From positions 40,661 through 104,660 of the forward strand of contig NZ_BOLK01000011.1 in assembly GCF_016861565.1 (NCBI RefSeq): a stretch of DNA of 64,000 bases, given 5' to 3'. This DNA comes from Secundilactobacillus yichangensis. GTDB lineage: Bacteria; Bacillota; Bacilli; Lactobacillales; Lactobacillaceae. The notes under the pieces were generated by a model. It searched no databases. It was given only the letters and a program-made list of their open reading frames with translations, and had not been told where the DNA came from. The position numbers and the translations under genes are program-made. The stretch's first letter is position 1. Each line of letters begins with the position of its first letter. Positions 36,217 through 46,210 of this stretch are shown here, one piece after another.

Positions 36217-36246
36217 GATGCAAACGTTTGTACAAACGTTTGCATC
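36217..36246. promoter_or_regulatory. 30-bp perfect palindromic LacI/MalR-type operator
   Basis: A perfect palindrome with two copies of the LacI-family core GCAAACGTTTG / CAAACGTTTGC joined at a central GTAC. The core matches MalR operators (CGCAAACGTTTGCG). The MalR-type gene at 39563 is the obvious ligand. Confidence 0.8.
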
Positions 36247-36401
36247 AGAAAAATCATTATAAAGTGGAACAGCAATATTCTTTGGGTTACCTGCAATTAT
36301 TTTTAGAAATGTTGTTCTGATAATAAAACATCACTTAATCAATATTTGGCCGATATTTTTAAGAGATGCTGCTTAAATACTTTTGTAGAGGGATGTAAGA
36401 T

Positions 36402-38078
36402 ATGGAAAAATGGTGGGGAAATGCAGTTGTTTACCAAGTTTATCCTGCAAGTTATCAAGATAGTAACAATGACGGAATTGGTGATTTACCAGGTATTACC
36501 GAACGCTTAGACTACATTAAAAAGCTTGGGGCTGATATCGTTTGGCTGAGTCCCATTTATAAATCACCACAGGTTGATAACGGTTATGATATTGCAGATT
36601 ATCGAGCCATTAATCCTGATTTTGGAACGATGGCAGACTTTGATGTCTTACTGAAAAAGGCTCATGATTTAGGTCTAAAGATTATGATGGACATTGTTGT
36701 TAATCATACCTCGGATCAGCATCAGTGGTTCAAGGAAGCCTTAAAAGGCAAGGACAATCCTTACCGCGATTACTATATCTGGAAAGATGGCAAAAATGGA
36801 AGCGCTCCCAACAACTGGGGATCATTTTTCACTGGTCCTGCTTGGGAGAAGGATGATCACTCTGATCAATATTATTTGCATCTGTTTGCAAAGGAACAGC
36901 CAGATCTTAATTGGGAAAACCCTAAATTACGTCATTCCGTTTACGAGATGATGAACTGGTGGGCAGATAAGGGGGTCGATGGCTTCCGGATGGATGTCAT
37001 TAATTACATTTCAAAGCCTGAAGGGCTTCCAGACGCCAAGAAAGGCGCGGATGAACTTTATGCTAACCCTGAACCATTGGTTGCAAACGGACATCGCATT
37101 CATGAATTCTTGCAGGAAATGAACCAAAACGTCATGAGCAAGCATGATGTAGTAACGGTTGGTGAAGCGCCATCTGTTACCACAGAAGAAGCTAAGAAGT
37201 ACGCTAATCTGGATGATAAAGAACTTAACATGGTTTTCCAGTTTGAACACATGTGCTTGGATGGCAACGATAACCCTGCTTTAGGGCGTTGGGCTGATAA
37301 GAAGGCTAGCTTGAAAGACTTACGTGCTAACCTAACCAAGTGGCAAGAAGCTTTAGCTGGTAAGGCTTGGAATTCATTATATTGGAATAACCATGATCAA
37401 CCACGAGTTGTTTCACGTTTTGGTGATGACAGTACTGAAGAATACAGAGTGTTAAGTGCCAAAATGTTAGCAACCATGCTACACATGCAACAAGGGACAC
37501 CGTACGTTTTTGAAGGCGAAGAAATCGGTATGACAAATGCTAATTTTGATAAACTTGACGACTACGTTGACCTTGATTCTATTAACTCTTATCACCAGAT
37601 AGTTGATCAGCAGAAATTAATAGACGGTAAGACAATGATGACTTATATTGCTAAGCATAGTCGTGATAATGCACGAACTCCAATGCAATGGGATGGTACC
37701 GAAAATGCTGGCTTTTCTAAGCACAAAACTTGGGAAAAAATGAACCCGCGTTATCACGATATTAACGCCAAAAAAGCGTTGGCTGACAAGAACTCTATTT
37801 TCTATTATTACCAAAAATTGATTAAACTACGGCATGAATTGCCGGTAATTACTAACGGCACATACGCTCTTGTTAAGGATAACGATAAAGACGAGCAAGT
37901 TTATGCTTATACGCGGAAAAACGCCGATACAACGTTGCTAGTGATTTTAAATTACACTAAGGAAAACTTAAAACGGCACTTCAACATACCATCAACTGCA
38001 AAAGTGTTGATCAGTAATTATTCGGATGACCAAGGTGATAATATTCGTCCTTACGAAGCAAAAGTCTATCAATTTTAA
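36402..38078 (+). CDS. GH13 alpha-glucosidase, oligo-1,6-glucosidase type
   Basis: A 558-residue cytoplasmic glycoside hydrolase of GH13 subfamily 31. NHTSDQ (about 101), nucleophile D198 in GFRMDVIN, acid/base E255 in VGEAPS and NHD (330-332) give a full catalytic triad. Val199 after the nucleophile is the residue linked to alpha-1,6 (isomaltose-type) specificity; alpha-1,4 enzymes usually have Thr or Ala there. It is first in an operon with an MFS sugar permease and MalR-type regulator, under a double LacI-type operator. No maltose phosphorylase is present. Confidence 0.9.
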   Translation: MEKWWGNAVVYQVYPASYQDSNNDGIGDLPGITERLDYIKKLGADIVWLSPIYKSPQVDNGYDIADYRAINPDFGTMADFDVLLKKAHDLGLKIMMDIVVNHTSDQHQWFKEALKGKDNPYRDYYIWKDGKNGSAPNNWGSFFTGPAWEKDDHSDQYYLHLFAKEQPDLNWENPKLRHSVYEMMNWWADKGVDGFRMDVINYISKPEGLPDAKKGADELYANPEPLVANGHRIHEFLQEMNQNVMSKHDVVTVGEAPSVTTEEAKKYANLDDKELNMVFQFEHMCLDGNDNPALGRWADKKASLKDLRANLTKWQEALAGKAWNSLYWNNHDQPRVVSRFGDDSTEEYRVLSAKMLATMLHMQQGTPYVFEGEEIGMTNANFDKLDDYVDLDSINSYHQIVDQQKLIDGKTMMTYIAKHSRDNARTPMQWDGTENAGFSKHKTWEKMNPRYHDINAKKALADKNSIFYYYQKLIKLRHELPVITNGTYALVKDNDKDEQVYAYTRKNADTTLLVILNYTKENLKRHFNIPSTAKVLISNYSDDQGDNIRPYEAKVYQF

Positions 38079-38104
38079 CGAACTAGGTTAGGAGTGTGAT
38101 AAAA

Positions 38105-39484
38105 ATGGAAAAATCTTCAACGGTTTCATTAAAGAAAGATAAAGAGCCGGAACCAGTACAAGTTGCTGCGGATGATAATTTACCAACTTTACCAATGAAG
38201 ACGATTTTGGCCATGACATTTGGCTGTATTGGGGTCAACATGGCATTCACGTTGCAGGGTTCACAGATGAGTCGAATTACTCAAACGATTGGCGTTAACC
38301 CTAATAGTTTAGGTTTCTTCTTCCTATTGCCACCACTGTTGGGAATGCTGGTTCAACCACTGTTAGGGAAGTATTCTGATAGTACTTGGACTAAGTTTGG
38401 CCGGCGGATTCCATATTTGCTTGTAGGTGCGCCTATCACAGCTGTTGTGATGGTGATGTTACCATTCACAGGTTCTTTTGGCTTCGGATATGGCTCCGTG
38501 ATAGCGCTGGTATATGCTGCAATTGCCATTGCACTGATGGATATGTTTAGTAATATTTGTTTAGCACCGTTCCGGATGCTTGCTGGGGATATGGTTAATA
38601 ACAAGCAAAAGAACTCAGCATGGTCATGGCAGCAGATCTTTGGTTATGCAGGTGGTATTTTAGCTGCGCTATTGCCATACCTGTTAACTAAAATTGGTTT
38701 AGCCAATACGGCTGCTAAAGGTAAGGTTCCTGATACGGTAATTTGGGCTTACTTGATTGGTGCTGCAATTTTGTTGGTGACGTGTGCAGTAACTATTTTC
38801 AATGTTCATGAATATGATCCAGAAACTTACGCTAAGTATCACCAAATTGCCGTTAAAACGAAAGCAACTTCAGTTAGTTTATGGCAATTAGTCAAAAAAG
38901 CTCCACGTTCATTCTGGGAATTAGCTATTGTTCAATTATTCAGTTGGATCGGTATTATGTATACTTGGACATACGCAACGGGTGCTATGGCAAAAAACAT
39001 TTGGAATACCACTAATCCTACGTCAGCAGGCTTCCAAGCCGCCGGTAACTGGTATGGTGTTATGACCGCCTTCTACAGTGTTGCCGCATTACTTTGGGGC
39101 TTCGTCTACGCTAAGACAAAGCCAAACCAGCGTAAATTCTGGTACTCATTTGGCCTCTTTGCTGATGCGTTGAGCATCATCATTGTTGCCCTGACGCATA
39201 ATCAGTGGATCGCACTGGCTGCATTTGCTCTTTATGGTATCGGGAACTTTACAATCAACACTTTACCATTCACAATGTTAACCTCTTCGCTGCACGGTGA
39301 AAATGAAGGCTCTTACTTGGGATTGTTCAATATTGCTGTTTGCATGCCACAAATTATTGGGTCGTTACTGAGTTTCTGGCTCTTCCCGCTATTAGGAAAC
39401 AGTCAACCAATGATGATGATTTTCGGTTTCATTGCAATGATTATCGGTGGGATTTCAGTAGCAATTGTGCATGAAGGTAAGTAG
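38105..39484 (+). CDS. MFS sugar transporter (SLC45/GPH-like)
   Basis: A 459-residue 12-helix permease with a hydrophilic N-terminal tail of about 30 residues. The first helix TFGCIGVNMAFTLQGSQMSRI and the loop GKYSDSTWTKFGRRIPY match the sucrose/maltose-type MFS symporters (MalT-like). It probably imports maltose or isomalto-oligosaccharides by proton symport for the adjacent glucosidase. ATG 38105 is preferred over GTG 38096, which crowds the AGGAG element. Confidence 0.85.
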   Translation: MEKSSTVSLKKDKEPEPVQVAADDNLPTLPMKTILAMTFGCIGVNMAFTLQGSQMSRITQTIGVNPNSLGFFFLLPPLLGMLVQPLLGKYSDSTWTKFGRRIPYLLVGAPITAVVMVMLPFTGSFGFGYGSVIALVYAAIAIALMDMFSNICLAPFRMLAGDMVNNKQKNSAWSWQQIFGYAGGILAALLPYLLTKIGLANTAAKGKVPDTVIWAYLIGAAILLVTCAVTIFNVHEYDPETYAKYHQIAVKTKATSVSLWQLVKKAPRSFWELAIVQLFSWIGIMYTWTYATGAMAKNIWNTTNPTSAGFQAAGNWYGVMTAFYSVAALLWGFVYAKTKPNQRKFWYSFGLFADALSIIIVALTHNQWIALAAFALYGIGNFTINTLPFTMLTSSLHGENEGSYLGLFNIAVCMPQIIGSLLSFWLFPLLGNSQPMMMIFGFIAMIIGGISVAIVHEGK

Positions 39485-39486
39485 AA

Positions 39487-39502
39487 TAGTAAGCGCTTGC
39501 TT
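39487..39502. promoter_or_regulatory. cre-like site before the MalR-type gene
   Basis: AGTAAGCGCTTGCTTT contains the near-palindrome GTAAGCGCTTGC, resembling CcpA sites, 60 bases upstream of the regulator gene. Confidence 0.4.
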
Positions 39503-39562
39503 TTAATTTTTGCTTTAACGTTGTAAACTTCAAGTTATTATGGCAAAGAGGAGATGGTGCTA

Positions 39563-40570
39563 GTGATTACAATTAAAGATATCGCGAAAAGAGTTGGTGT
39601 TGCACCATCAACAGTTTCACGGGTGTTAGGGAATAAAGCAGACTTCTACACAGCAGAGACGGTTGAAAAGGTGAGAACTGCAGCCCGGGAATTAGGGTAT
39701 AAGAAGAACCAATCAGCCGCTGAACTGGTAAAACAGCATAGTAATGTGATCGCAGCAGTGGTGAGTTCCGTCAAGACTAATTTTGCGGGTGAAATTATTG
39801 AGGGAATTCAAAAAGAAGCTGCTGAGTATGGCTATAAGTTGATTATTGTCTATTCACATAGTGCTGACCCAGTGGAACAAAGAAGTGCTTTAATGACAGT
39901 AATTGAGCGTCCAGTAATGGGCATTCTGCTATTATCAATGGCACTATCCGATGATAACTTAACGTTGCTGAAAGAATCACAAATACCGTTTTGTTTTTTA
40001 TCAATGGGGTTCGATGATGAGCGGCCGTTTATCAGTTCTGATGACGAGGAAATTGGTTATCGAGCAACAAAATACCTGGTCGATAAGGGTCATCGCCATA
40101 TTGGTTTTGCGGGGCTTGACCAGTATCCCAATACCGGTCGATTACGGTTGGCCGGATATAAAAAAGCACTTGCTGAAGTTAGTGTTACGCCTGAAGAATA
40201 TTGGGTGCAATCTGGTGATTACAGTTATGAATCCGGACTTAAGGCTATGCAGCAGTATGGGGGTAAGACTGATTTGACTGGTGTTGTTGCCGCTAGTGAT
40301 ATGGTCGCAATTGGTGTTTTAAATCAAGCTCACCTTTTTGGTATGCGAGTACCTGATGACTTATCAATCATAGGGATTGATGGTACCGAAATGTGTGAAA
40401 TTGTTCAACCGCAGTTGACTAGTGTCTCTCAGGACTTTTATAAAATGGGAGTAGCAGGTGTTCAGCGTCTGCGACAATTAGATTTAAAGGATCAATCAGT
40501 TAAAAATAAGCAAGAGTTTGTACCCATTAAAATTACAGAACGCGGTAGTGTCAGTCCCTCATTAAACTGA
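39563..40570 (+). CDS. malR: LacI-family regulator, MalR-like
   Basis: A 335-residue LacI/GalR repressor. The N-terminal HTH is TIKDIAKRVGVAPSTVSRVL, followed by a periplasmic-binding-protein-like sugar domain. It closes the glucosidase-permease operon and probably binds the 30-bp palindrome at 36217. Start is ambiguous: ATG 39554, GTG 39557 and GTG 39563 are in frame. AAAGAGGAG ends at 39553, so 39563 has the best spacing. Confidence 0.88.
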   Translation: MITIKDIAKRVGVAPSTVSRVLGNKADFYTAETVEKVRTAARELGYKKNQSAAELVKQHSNVIAAVVSSVKTNFAGEIIEGIQKEAAEYGYKLIIVYSHSADPVEQRSALMTVIERPVMGILLLSMALSDDNLTLLKESQIPFCFLSMGFDDERPFISSDDEEIGYRATKYLVDKGHRHIGFAGLDQYPNTGRLRLAGYKKALAEVSVTPEEYWVQSGDYSYESGLKAMQQYGGKTDLTGVVAASDMVAIGVLNQAHLFGMRVPDDLSIIGIDGTEMCEIVQPQLTSVSQDFYKMGVAGVQRLRQLDLKDQSVKNKQEFVPIKITERGSVSPSLN

Positions 40571-40577
40571 AAGACGT

Positions 40578-40619
40578 AAAAAGCCCACTGGTCGGTTGTT
40601 ACCGATTAGTGGGCTTTTA
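40578..40619. terminator. Terminator, malR and lipoprotein gene
   Basis: AAAAGCCCACT and AGTGGGCTTTT form the stem between convergent genes. Confidence 0.88.
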
Positions 40620-40630
40620 GTGCAGTAGAG

Positions 40631-41452
40631 CTATTCTGCAGCAGCTGGTTTTGAGACTCCCGCCGTTTTTTGCTGATCAAACACGATACGTGTCTGCTTA
40701 GTCACTGGCGTCAAAATCAAATAGTGATCATCATTGACATCTGAACCATAACCGCCGTAATAGTGACTCCCGATTTTTTGAGGCTGAATACGCTTATTGA
40801 AGGTGTAATTAGTCAGCAATAGCTCACTGGCCATAATTACGTTGGCATCACCATACTGGACGGTTTTTACCGGATAAAGTTTCAGTCCAAACTGCTCGCC
40901 GTGGGCTTGCTGAGTAGCTGTTAACGGATATGAGATTGGCGCAGCATACTTGCTGGGATTATCGTGAATTGCTTCGTTAATTTTCAAGTACTGCTGTAAC
41001 GCTTTAACTTGTGACGGGTCACTCTTGGCTTTTTGCAGCCGTTTCAAGCCCGATTTGATACCGCTAATACTGCTGGCGACTTTGGCTTGCTGGGCAGCAA
41101 CACCAGTCTGAAAAGCTTTCCGGTCTTGATATTTAGCCCACTTAATTTGTTTAGTTGCAGACCGTTTAGACAGTTGTTTTAGTGTCACCTGATGCTTACC
41201 AGCTGGCAGCATGTACGTTGTTGCTTTACCATTTTTAAGAACGAAAAGTGCAGTGACCGCACTCTTAGCTGTGACCCGATTTTGAGATTGAGAAAAATGA
41301 TACCAGATTCGTGACCGTGCCGTTTGACCAGATTTAACCAGTGCTAATTTATCAACTGGTTGAGTCTGATTTTTTTGATTACCACAGGCAGTCATTAAAA
41401 AGCCAGTGAATAAAATTAAAATGCCGAATAATAAGTGTTTATAGCGGATCAA
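40631..41452 (-). CDS. Uncharacterised lipoprotein
   Basis: A 273-residue protein with a lipoprotein signal: basic start, hydrophobic helix (about 7-20) and lipobox LMTAC at 19-23, so Cys23 would be lipidated and the protein anchored outside the membrane. The rest is Lys/Gln-rich with no recognised domain. TTG 41452 follows AGGAGG by seven bases. It is monocistronic. Confidence 0.8.
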   Translation of the reverse strand: MIRYKHLLFGILILFTGFLMTACGNQKNQTQPVDKLALVKSGQTARSRIWYHFSQSQNRVTAKSAVTALFVLKNGKATTYMLPAGKHQVTLKQLSKRSATKQIKWAKYQDRKAFQTGVAAQQAKVASSISGIKSGLKRLQKAKSDPSQVKALQQYLKINEAIHDNPSKYAAPISYPLTATQQAHGEQFGLKLYPVKTVQYGDANVIMASELLLTNYTFNKRIQPQKIGSHYYGGYGSDVNDDHYLILTPVTKQTRIVFDQQKTAGVSKPAAAE

Positions 41453-41832
41453 GGGATTCCCTCCTAAAAAGAACGTACCAAATACATTACTGACTAAAAA
41501 TCAATTCTACTATAAAAAGGGAAATAATAACATGGACGCGATTGAATTCCCAACGGTAAAATTAGTCCCGTGTTTGAAAACGGTTACAAATTATTCGTGT
41601 GAAAATGTAAACGAGGATAAAAAATATTCATTTTAATTATGCAAAGTGAAAGATTACGATAAATAGCGTTAGAAATGCTGATATGTCAACCTCATAAGCA
41701 AATGTAATAACCTAATGAACGTTTGACTATAATGGGGAACGGTTATTATTCTATGTATGTTAGTGAATAATATCACGATATGACGCTTATTGTTACTTAT
41801 ATTCAGTCACAAAATTAATGGAGGTCAAGAAA
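41453..41832 (+). promoter_or_regulatory. fumC upstream region with cre site
   Basis: TGAAAACGGTTACA at 41575-41588 matches the CcpA cre consensus (TGnAAnCGnTnnCA) fully. A weaker TGTAAACGAGGATA lies 30 bases on. TTGACT and TATAAT elements near 41724-41735 overlap, so the promoter is not resolved. Otherwise AT-rich and empty. Confidence 0.6.
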
Positions 41833-43218
41833 ATGGCAGACTACAGAATTGAATCAGACACGATTGGCGAAGTTAAGATTCCTTCAACTGCACTTTGGGG
41901 TGCACAAACCGAAAGAAGTCGTAATAACTTTCCAACTGGCGAAAAGATGCCGCTTGAAATTATCAAGGCGTTATTACAGATCAAAAAAGCCGCAGCCACT
42001 GCTAATAAAGAATTAAAGAATATTGATGGTGCTAAAGCTGACTTGATTGTTGAAGCAATCGACAGTTTATTAGCACTTAGTGATGAAGACTTACGTAAGG
42101 ACTTCCCACTGGTTGTTTATCAAACTGGTTCAGGGACTCAAACCAACATGAACGTTAACGAAGTTGTTGCTCATCAAGCAGCTAAGATCAATTCTGACGT
42201 TGAAATCTTACCAAACGATGACGTTAACAAGGGTCAAAGCTCAAACGATATCTTCCCAACGGCTATGAACATCACGGCTGCAAGCGCAGTTAGCCGCTTG
42301 GAAGACTCAACTCAGCACTTAATTGATGAATTAAAAGTTAAGCAGGAAAAATACTGGAAGACGGTTAAAATTGGCCGGACCCACTTACAAGATGCGACGC
42401 CGTTGACTTTTGGCCAAGAAGTTTCTGGCTGGGTCAGTGCTTTGGAACATGATTTAGATTACTTGAAGACCTTGGGTAAAACCCTCAGCGAATTAGCAAT
42501 GGGCGGTACTGCAGTTGGTACTGGTTTAAACGCTGCGCCTGGGTTTGCCGGCATTATCGCTGACAAGATGGGTGAAATTTACAACCTTCACTTTACGGCC
42601 GATACCAACAAATTCTACGGGTTGGCTCACCATTCTGGCTTAAACGTCGTCCACGGTGCCATCAAGACGTTAGCTGCTGATTTAATGAAGATTGCTAACG
42701 ATGTGCGTTTCTTGGCTTCAGGTCCTCGTGCCGGCTATGGCGAATTGAACATCCCAGCTAATGAACCCGGTTCTTCAATCATGCCAGGTAAGGTTAACCC
42801 AACTCAAGCCGAAGCCATTACTATGGCAGCCGTTCGAGTAATGGGTAACGACGTGGTAGTTGACCTGGCATCCAGCCAAGGTAACTTCGAAATGAACGTT
42901 TACAAACCAGTTTTGATTTCGGCCTTCCTTGAATCAGCTGAATTACTGGAAGGGACCATGCGCGGTTTCGCTGACAAGTTGATCCATGGCTTAACCGTTA
43001 ACTCACAACGGATGGAAGAGTTAGTTGACCGTTCATTGATGACCGTTACCGCCTTGTCACCACACATTGGTTACCATGAAAGTGCCACGATTGCGCAAGA
43101 AGCCCTCAAGGAAGGTACTTTGCTAAAGGAAGCCGCTTTGAAGTCTGGCTTGTTAACTGAGGAAGAGTACGATAAGTGGGTTGTGCCAATCAACATGACG
43201 AATATCGATCAAAAGTAA
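41833..43218 (+). CDS. fumC: Class II fumarate hydratase
   Basis: A 461-residue iron-independent fumarase interconverting malate and fumarate. The signature GSSIMPGKVNP is intact, with GQSSNDIFPTAMN and GRTHLQDATPLTFGQE upstream. ATG 41833 follows GGAGG by eight bases; an upstream ATG at 41818 sits in that element. It is first in an operon with fumarate reductase and a dicarboxylate transporter, and a good cre site lies 245 bases upstream. Confidence 0.95.
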   Translation: MADYRIESDTIGEVKIPSTALWGAQTERSRNNFPTGEKMPLEIIKALLQIKKAAATANKELKNIDGAKADLIVEAIDSLLALSDEDLRKDFPLVVYQTGSGTQTNMNVNEVVAHQAAKINSDVEILPNDDVNKGQSSNDIFPTAMNITAASAVSRLEDSTQHLIDELKVKQEKYWKTVKIGRTHLQDATPLTFGQEVSGWVSALEHDLDYLKTLGKTLSELAMGGTAVGTGLNAAPGFAGIIADKMGEIYNLHFTADTNKFYGLAHHSGLNVVHGAIKTLAADLMKIANDVRFLASGPRAGYGELNIPANEPGSSIMPGKVNPTQAEAITMAAVRVMGNDVVVDLASSQGNFEMNVYKPVLISAFLESAELLEGTMRGFADKLIHGLTVNSQRMEELVDRSLMTVTALSPHIGYHESATIAQEALKEGTLLKEAALKSGLLTEEEYDKWVVPINMTNIDQK

Positions 43219-43261
43219 ATTAAAAATAATACCGTAATAGATTAAGAACAGGAGCAAAACA

Positions 43262-44659
43262 ATGGCTGAAAAATTTCATTTCCAACCAACTTCACTCACG
43301 AAATTGCGTAAACACTACGACGTGATTGTGATTGGTTCAGGGGCAGCTGGTATGACAGCTGCCATTCAGGCACACGAGTTAGGCTTAAAGCCCGTTATCA
43401 TTGAAAAAATGGATAAATTGGGCGGTAACACTAACCGGGCTTCATCAGGCATGAACGCTGCTGAAACCAACGTCCAGCTGCAGCATCACGTGGTGGACAG
43501 TTACCAAGAATTCTACGATGAAACTTTAAAGGGCGGCGGTGGCAAAAATAACACCGAACTGCTGAAGTACTTTACCGAACACGCAGCCTTAGCAATCGAC
43601 TGGTTAGCTGACCATGACATTCGCTTGGATGCGTTAACGATTACCGGTGGAATGAGCAAGATGCGGACCCACCGTCCCAGTTCACTAGCTGCCATTGGCG
43701 GCTTCCTGGTGACTGAACTGCTGAAGCAAGTGCAAAAAGCCCGGATTCCGCTATTCGCAGGATTGAAAGTTACCGAATTAACTACTGATGACGACGGTAA
43801 GGTTACCGGTGTACGCGCCACTACTGGTAAGCAAAGTGGTCCGCTGACAGCGGATGCAGTTGTTCTGGCTGCTGGCGGTTTCGGTGCCAACCAGGAGATG
43901 CTGACAAAGTATCGGCCTGATTTAAAGGGAATGAAGACTACTAACCAGCCAGGTGCAACTGGTGATGGGATCAAGCTTGCTCAGGCTCTAGGTGCCAAAT
44001 TAGTTGATATGGATCAAGTTCAAGTCCACCCAACCGTTCAGCAGGATACGCCACATGCTTACCTGATCGGTGAAGCAGTTCGTGGTGAAGGCGCGATTTT
44101 AGTGAACAAGCACGGAGACCGGTTCGTTAATGAATTGGACACGCGAAAGAACGTTACCGCAGCCATTGACGCTTTAAATGAGAATGGTGCCTATTTAATC
44201 TTTGATCAAGGCATTCGTGACCGTGCCAAAGCAGTAGAATTTTACGATTCAATTGGATTGGTTCACACGGGTACTTCACTGGATGATTTGGCCAGTCAAT
44301 TAGGCTTCGACGCGGATGCATTGAAGCAAACGGTTGCTGACTGGAACACTGCTGTTGCTGATCAGAACGATCAGGCATTTAACCGGACTACCGGGATGGA
44401 CCGCGATATTTCAACCGCACCATTCTTTGCCATTCATATTGCACCGGCTGTCCATTACACGATGGGCGGGATTGCCATCAACCATAAGACGGAAGTGCTT
44501 AACGATGATGGCGAGGCCATCAAAGGGCTTTATGCCGCTGGTGAAATCGTTGGCGGCCTTCACGGAAATAACCGAATTGGCGGTAACTCGATCGCTGAAA
44601 CAGTGATCTTTGGCCGTCAAGCCGGCGAACAGGTCTTCAACTACATTCATGAAAAATAA
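43262..44659 (+). CDS. Soluble FAD-dependent fumarate reductase
   Basis: A 465-residue flavoprotein of the flavocytochrome c / fumarate reductase family. It has the FAD motif VIVIGSGAAGMTAA, active-site HPTVQ, ARG-containing FNRTTGMDRDI, HYTMGGI and the C-terminal NRIGGNSIAE. It lacks haem and the FMN-binding domain, and has no signal peptide, so it acts in the cytosol. It reduces fumarate to succinate as an electron sink, using product of fumC 43 bases upstream. Confidence 0.9.
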   Translation: MAEKFHFQPTSLTKLRKHYDVIVIGSGAAGMTAAIQAHELGLKPVIIEKMDKLGGNTNRASSGMNAAETNVQLQHHVVDSYQEFYDETLKGGGGKNNTELLKYFTEHAALAIDWLADHDIRLDALTITGGMSKMRTHRPSSLAAIGGFLVTELLKQVQKARIPLFAGLKVTELTTDDDGKVTGVRATTGKQSGPLTADAVVLAAGGFGANQEMLTKYRPDLKGMKTTNQPGATGDGIKLAQALGAKLVDMDQVQVHPTVQQDTPHAYLIGEAVRGEGAILVNKHGDRFVNELDTRKNVTAAIDALNENGAYLIFDQGIRDRAKAVEFYDSIGLVHTGTSLDDLASQLGFDADALKQTVADWNTAVADQNDQAFNRTTGMDRDISTAPFFAIHIAPAVHYTMGGIAINHKTEVLNDDGEAIKGLYAAGEIVGGLHGNNRIGGNSIAETVIFGRQAGEQVFNYIHEK

Positions 44660-44685
44660 GCGTTTATATTAGGAGAGTAAGGGAA

Positions 44686-46104
44686 ATGACACTCAATAAA
44701 GTTAATTATAAGAAATTTATCTTGCCGATAGCTGTCGGCCTGATTATCTGGTTTCTGGCCCCATTTAAGCCAGTTGCCGTTTCACTGGTTGCCTGGCATA
44801 TGTTAGCTATTTTTATCGCCACTATTCTTGCCTGTATTACTCAACCCTTGCCTATCGCGGGGTCAGCACTTATTGGAATTACATTATCCGTTTTACTTGG
44901 CGTCGTGAAGATGGAAGACGCGGCTTCAGGTTTTGGGAACGATACTGTTTGGATGATTGGAATGGCCTACTTCCTGTCACGTGGTTTCATTAACACGGGA
45001 CTGGGTCGTCGGATCGCTTTGATTTTCGTCCGTCTATTTGGTAAGCGAACCCTTGGCTTGTCATACGCCTTGATTGGTGTGGACCTGGTCACTGCACCAG
45101 CTACACCAAGTAACACGGCTCGTGCCGGTGGAATCGTTATGCCAATTATTGAATCTCTGTCGGAGACTTTTGGCTCATCACCTAAAGATGGTACGCAAAG
45201 CAAGATTGGTTCATACCTGATGTTTACTGAATTCCATGGTGACATTATTACATCTGGGATGTTCATGACTGCCATGGCACCTAACTTGGTTGCCGTTGCT
45301 TTAGCTAAAGGCATGCACGTTCAGATTTCTTGGATGGGCTGGTTCATTGCCGCACTTGTTCCTGGTATTATTTGCTTGCTTGTGGTTCCATGGTTGATTT
45401 ACAAGATGTATCCACCAGAAATCAAGGAAACACCAAATGCTAAAGAATGGGCTGACAAAGAGTTAGCCGAAATGGGTAAAATGTCATTGCCTGAAAAGAT
45501 CATGGCTTCTGTTTTCGTAATTGCCTTAATTCTCTGGATGGTTTCTAGTTTTATTGGTTTGGAAGCTTCTACGGTTGCATTCTTAGCCGTTGTTTTACTG
45601 CTATTGACTGGCGTGTTAAGTACTAAGGATATTTTGAATGAAACTGGTGCATGGAACACGATTATTTGGTTCTCAATTTTGATTTTCATGGCCAATGAAT
45701 TAAACGTTTTAGGCTTTATTCCTTGGTTATCAAAGGCCTTGGGTACAAGTCTTCACGGTATGAGTTGGGAAATTGTCCTTGTGGTATTGGTGCTGTTCTA
45801 CTTCTACAGCCATTACTTGTTTGCGTCAGGTACTGCGCACGTTACTGCAATGTACGGCGCTTTGCTGGCCGTTGCTATTTCAGCCGGTGCACCAGCAACC
45901 TTTGCCGCAATGATCCTTGGATTTACCGGCGCCATCTTTGGGTCAACGACACAATATGCTAACGGTCCAGCTTCAGCATTATTCGGTGCTGGTTACAATA
46001 AGCAAAGTGACTGGTGGCGTTTAAACTTTATTTTGGGCTTATTTTACATCGTGATTTGGGGCGGTGTTGGTTCAATCTGGATGAAGATCCTTGGTATGTG
46101 GTAA
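44686..46104 (+). CDS. DASS-family dicarboxylate/citrate:succinate transporter
   Basis: A 472-residue membrane protein with 11-12 helices of the divalent anion:sodium symporter (CitT/SODiT1) family. The two SNT-type motifs appear as TPSNTARAGG (about 141) and GSTTQYANGP (about 416). Placed 26 bases after the fumarate reductase, it likely imports malate, fumarate or citrate in exchange for succinate. The exact exchange partner is inferred. Confidence 0.88.
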   Translation: MTLNKVNYKKFILPIAVGLIIWFLAPFKPVAVSLVAWHMLAIFIATILACITQPLPIAGSALIGITLSVLLGVVKMEDAASGFGNDTVWMIGMAYFLSRGFINTGLGRRIALIFVRLFGKRTLGLSYALIGVDLVTAPATPSNTARAGGIVMPIIESLSETFGSSPKDGTQSKIGSYLMFTEFHGDIITSGMFMTAMAPNLVAVALAKGMHVQISWMGWFIAALVPGIICLLVVPWLIYKMYPPEIKETPNAKEWADKELAEMGKMSLPEKIMASVFVIALILWMVSSFIGLEASTVAFLAVVLLLLTGVLSTKDILNETGAWNTIIWFSILIFMANELNVLGFIPWLSKALGTSLHGMSWEIVLVVLVLFYFYSHYLFASGTAHVTAMYGALLAVAISAGAPATFAAMILGFTGAIFGSTTQYANGPASALFGAGYNKQSDWWRLNFILGLFYIVIWGGVGSIWMKILGMW

Positions 46105-46120
46105 AAAGTTAATTTAAAAT

Positions 46121-46163
46121 CAAAAAAGTTGTACCTACTATTTTTGCAGGCACAACTTTTTTA
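46121..46163 (+). terminator. Terminator of the fumC operon
   Basis: AAAAAAGTTGTACCT and AGGCACAACTTTTTT form the stem with T6. Confidence 0.85.
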
Positions 46164-46210
46164 TTTGTGATAAGCTATGGTGAATGAGTTGATCTAAAGG
46201 GAGCACAACG

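Noticed and set aside
37409..37424. Third parS-like site (TTGTTTCACGTTTT)
   Set aside because: Only half of the site matches and it is inside the glucosidase coding region.
43513..43974. 153-codon minus-strand frame inside the fumarate reductase gene
   Set aside because: A codon-bias shadow of the conserved plus-strand gene, without start signals.
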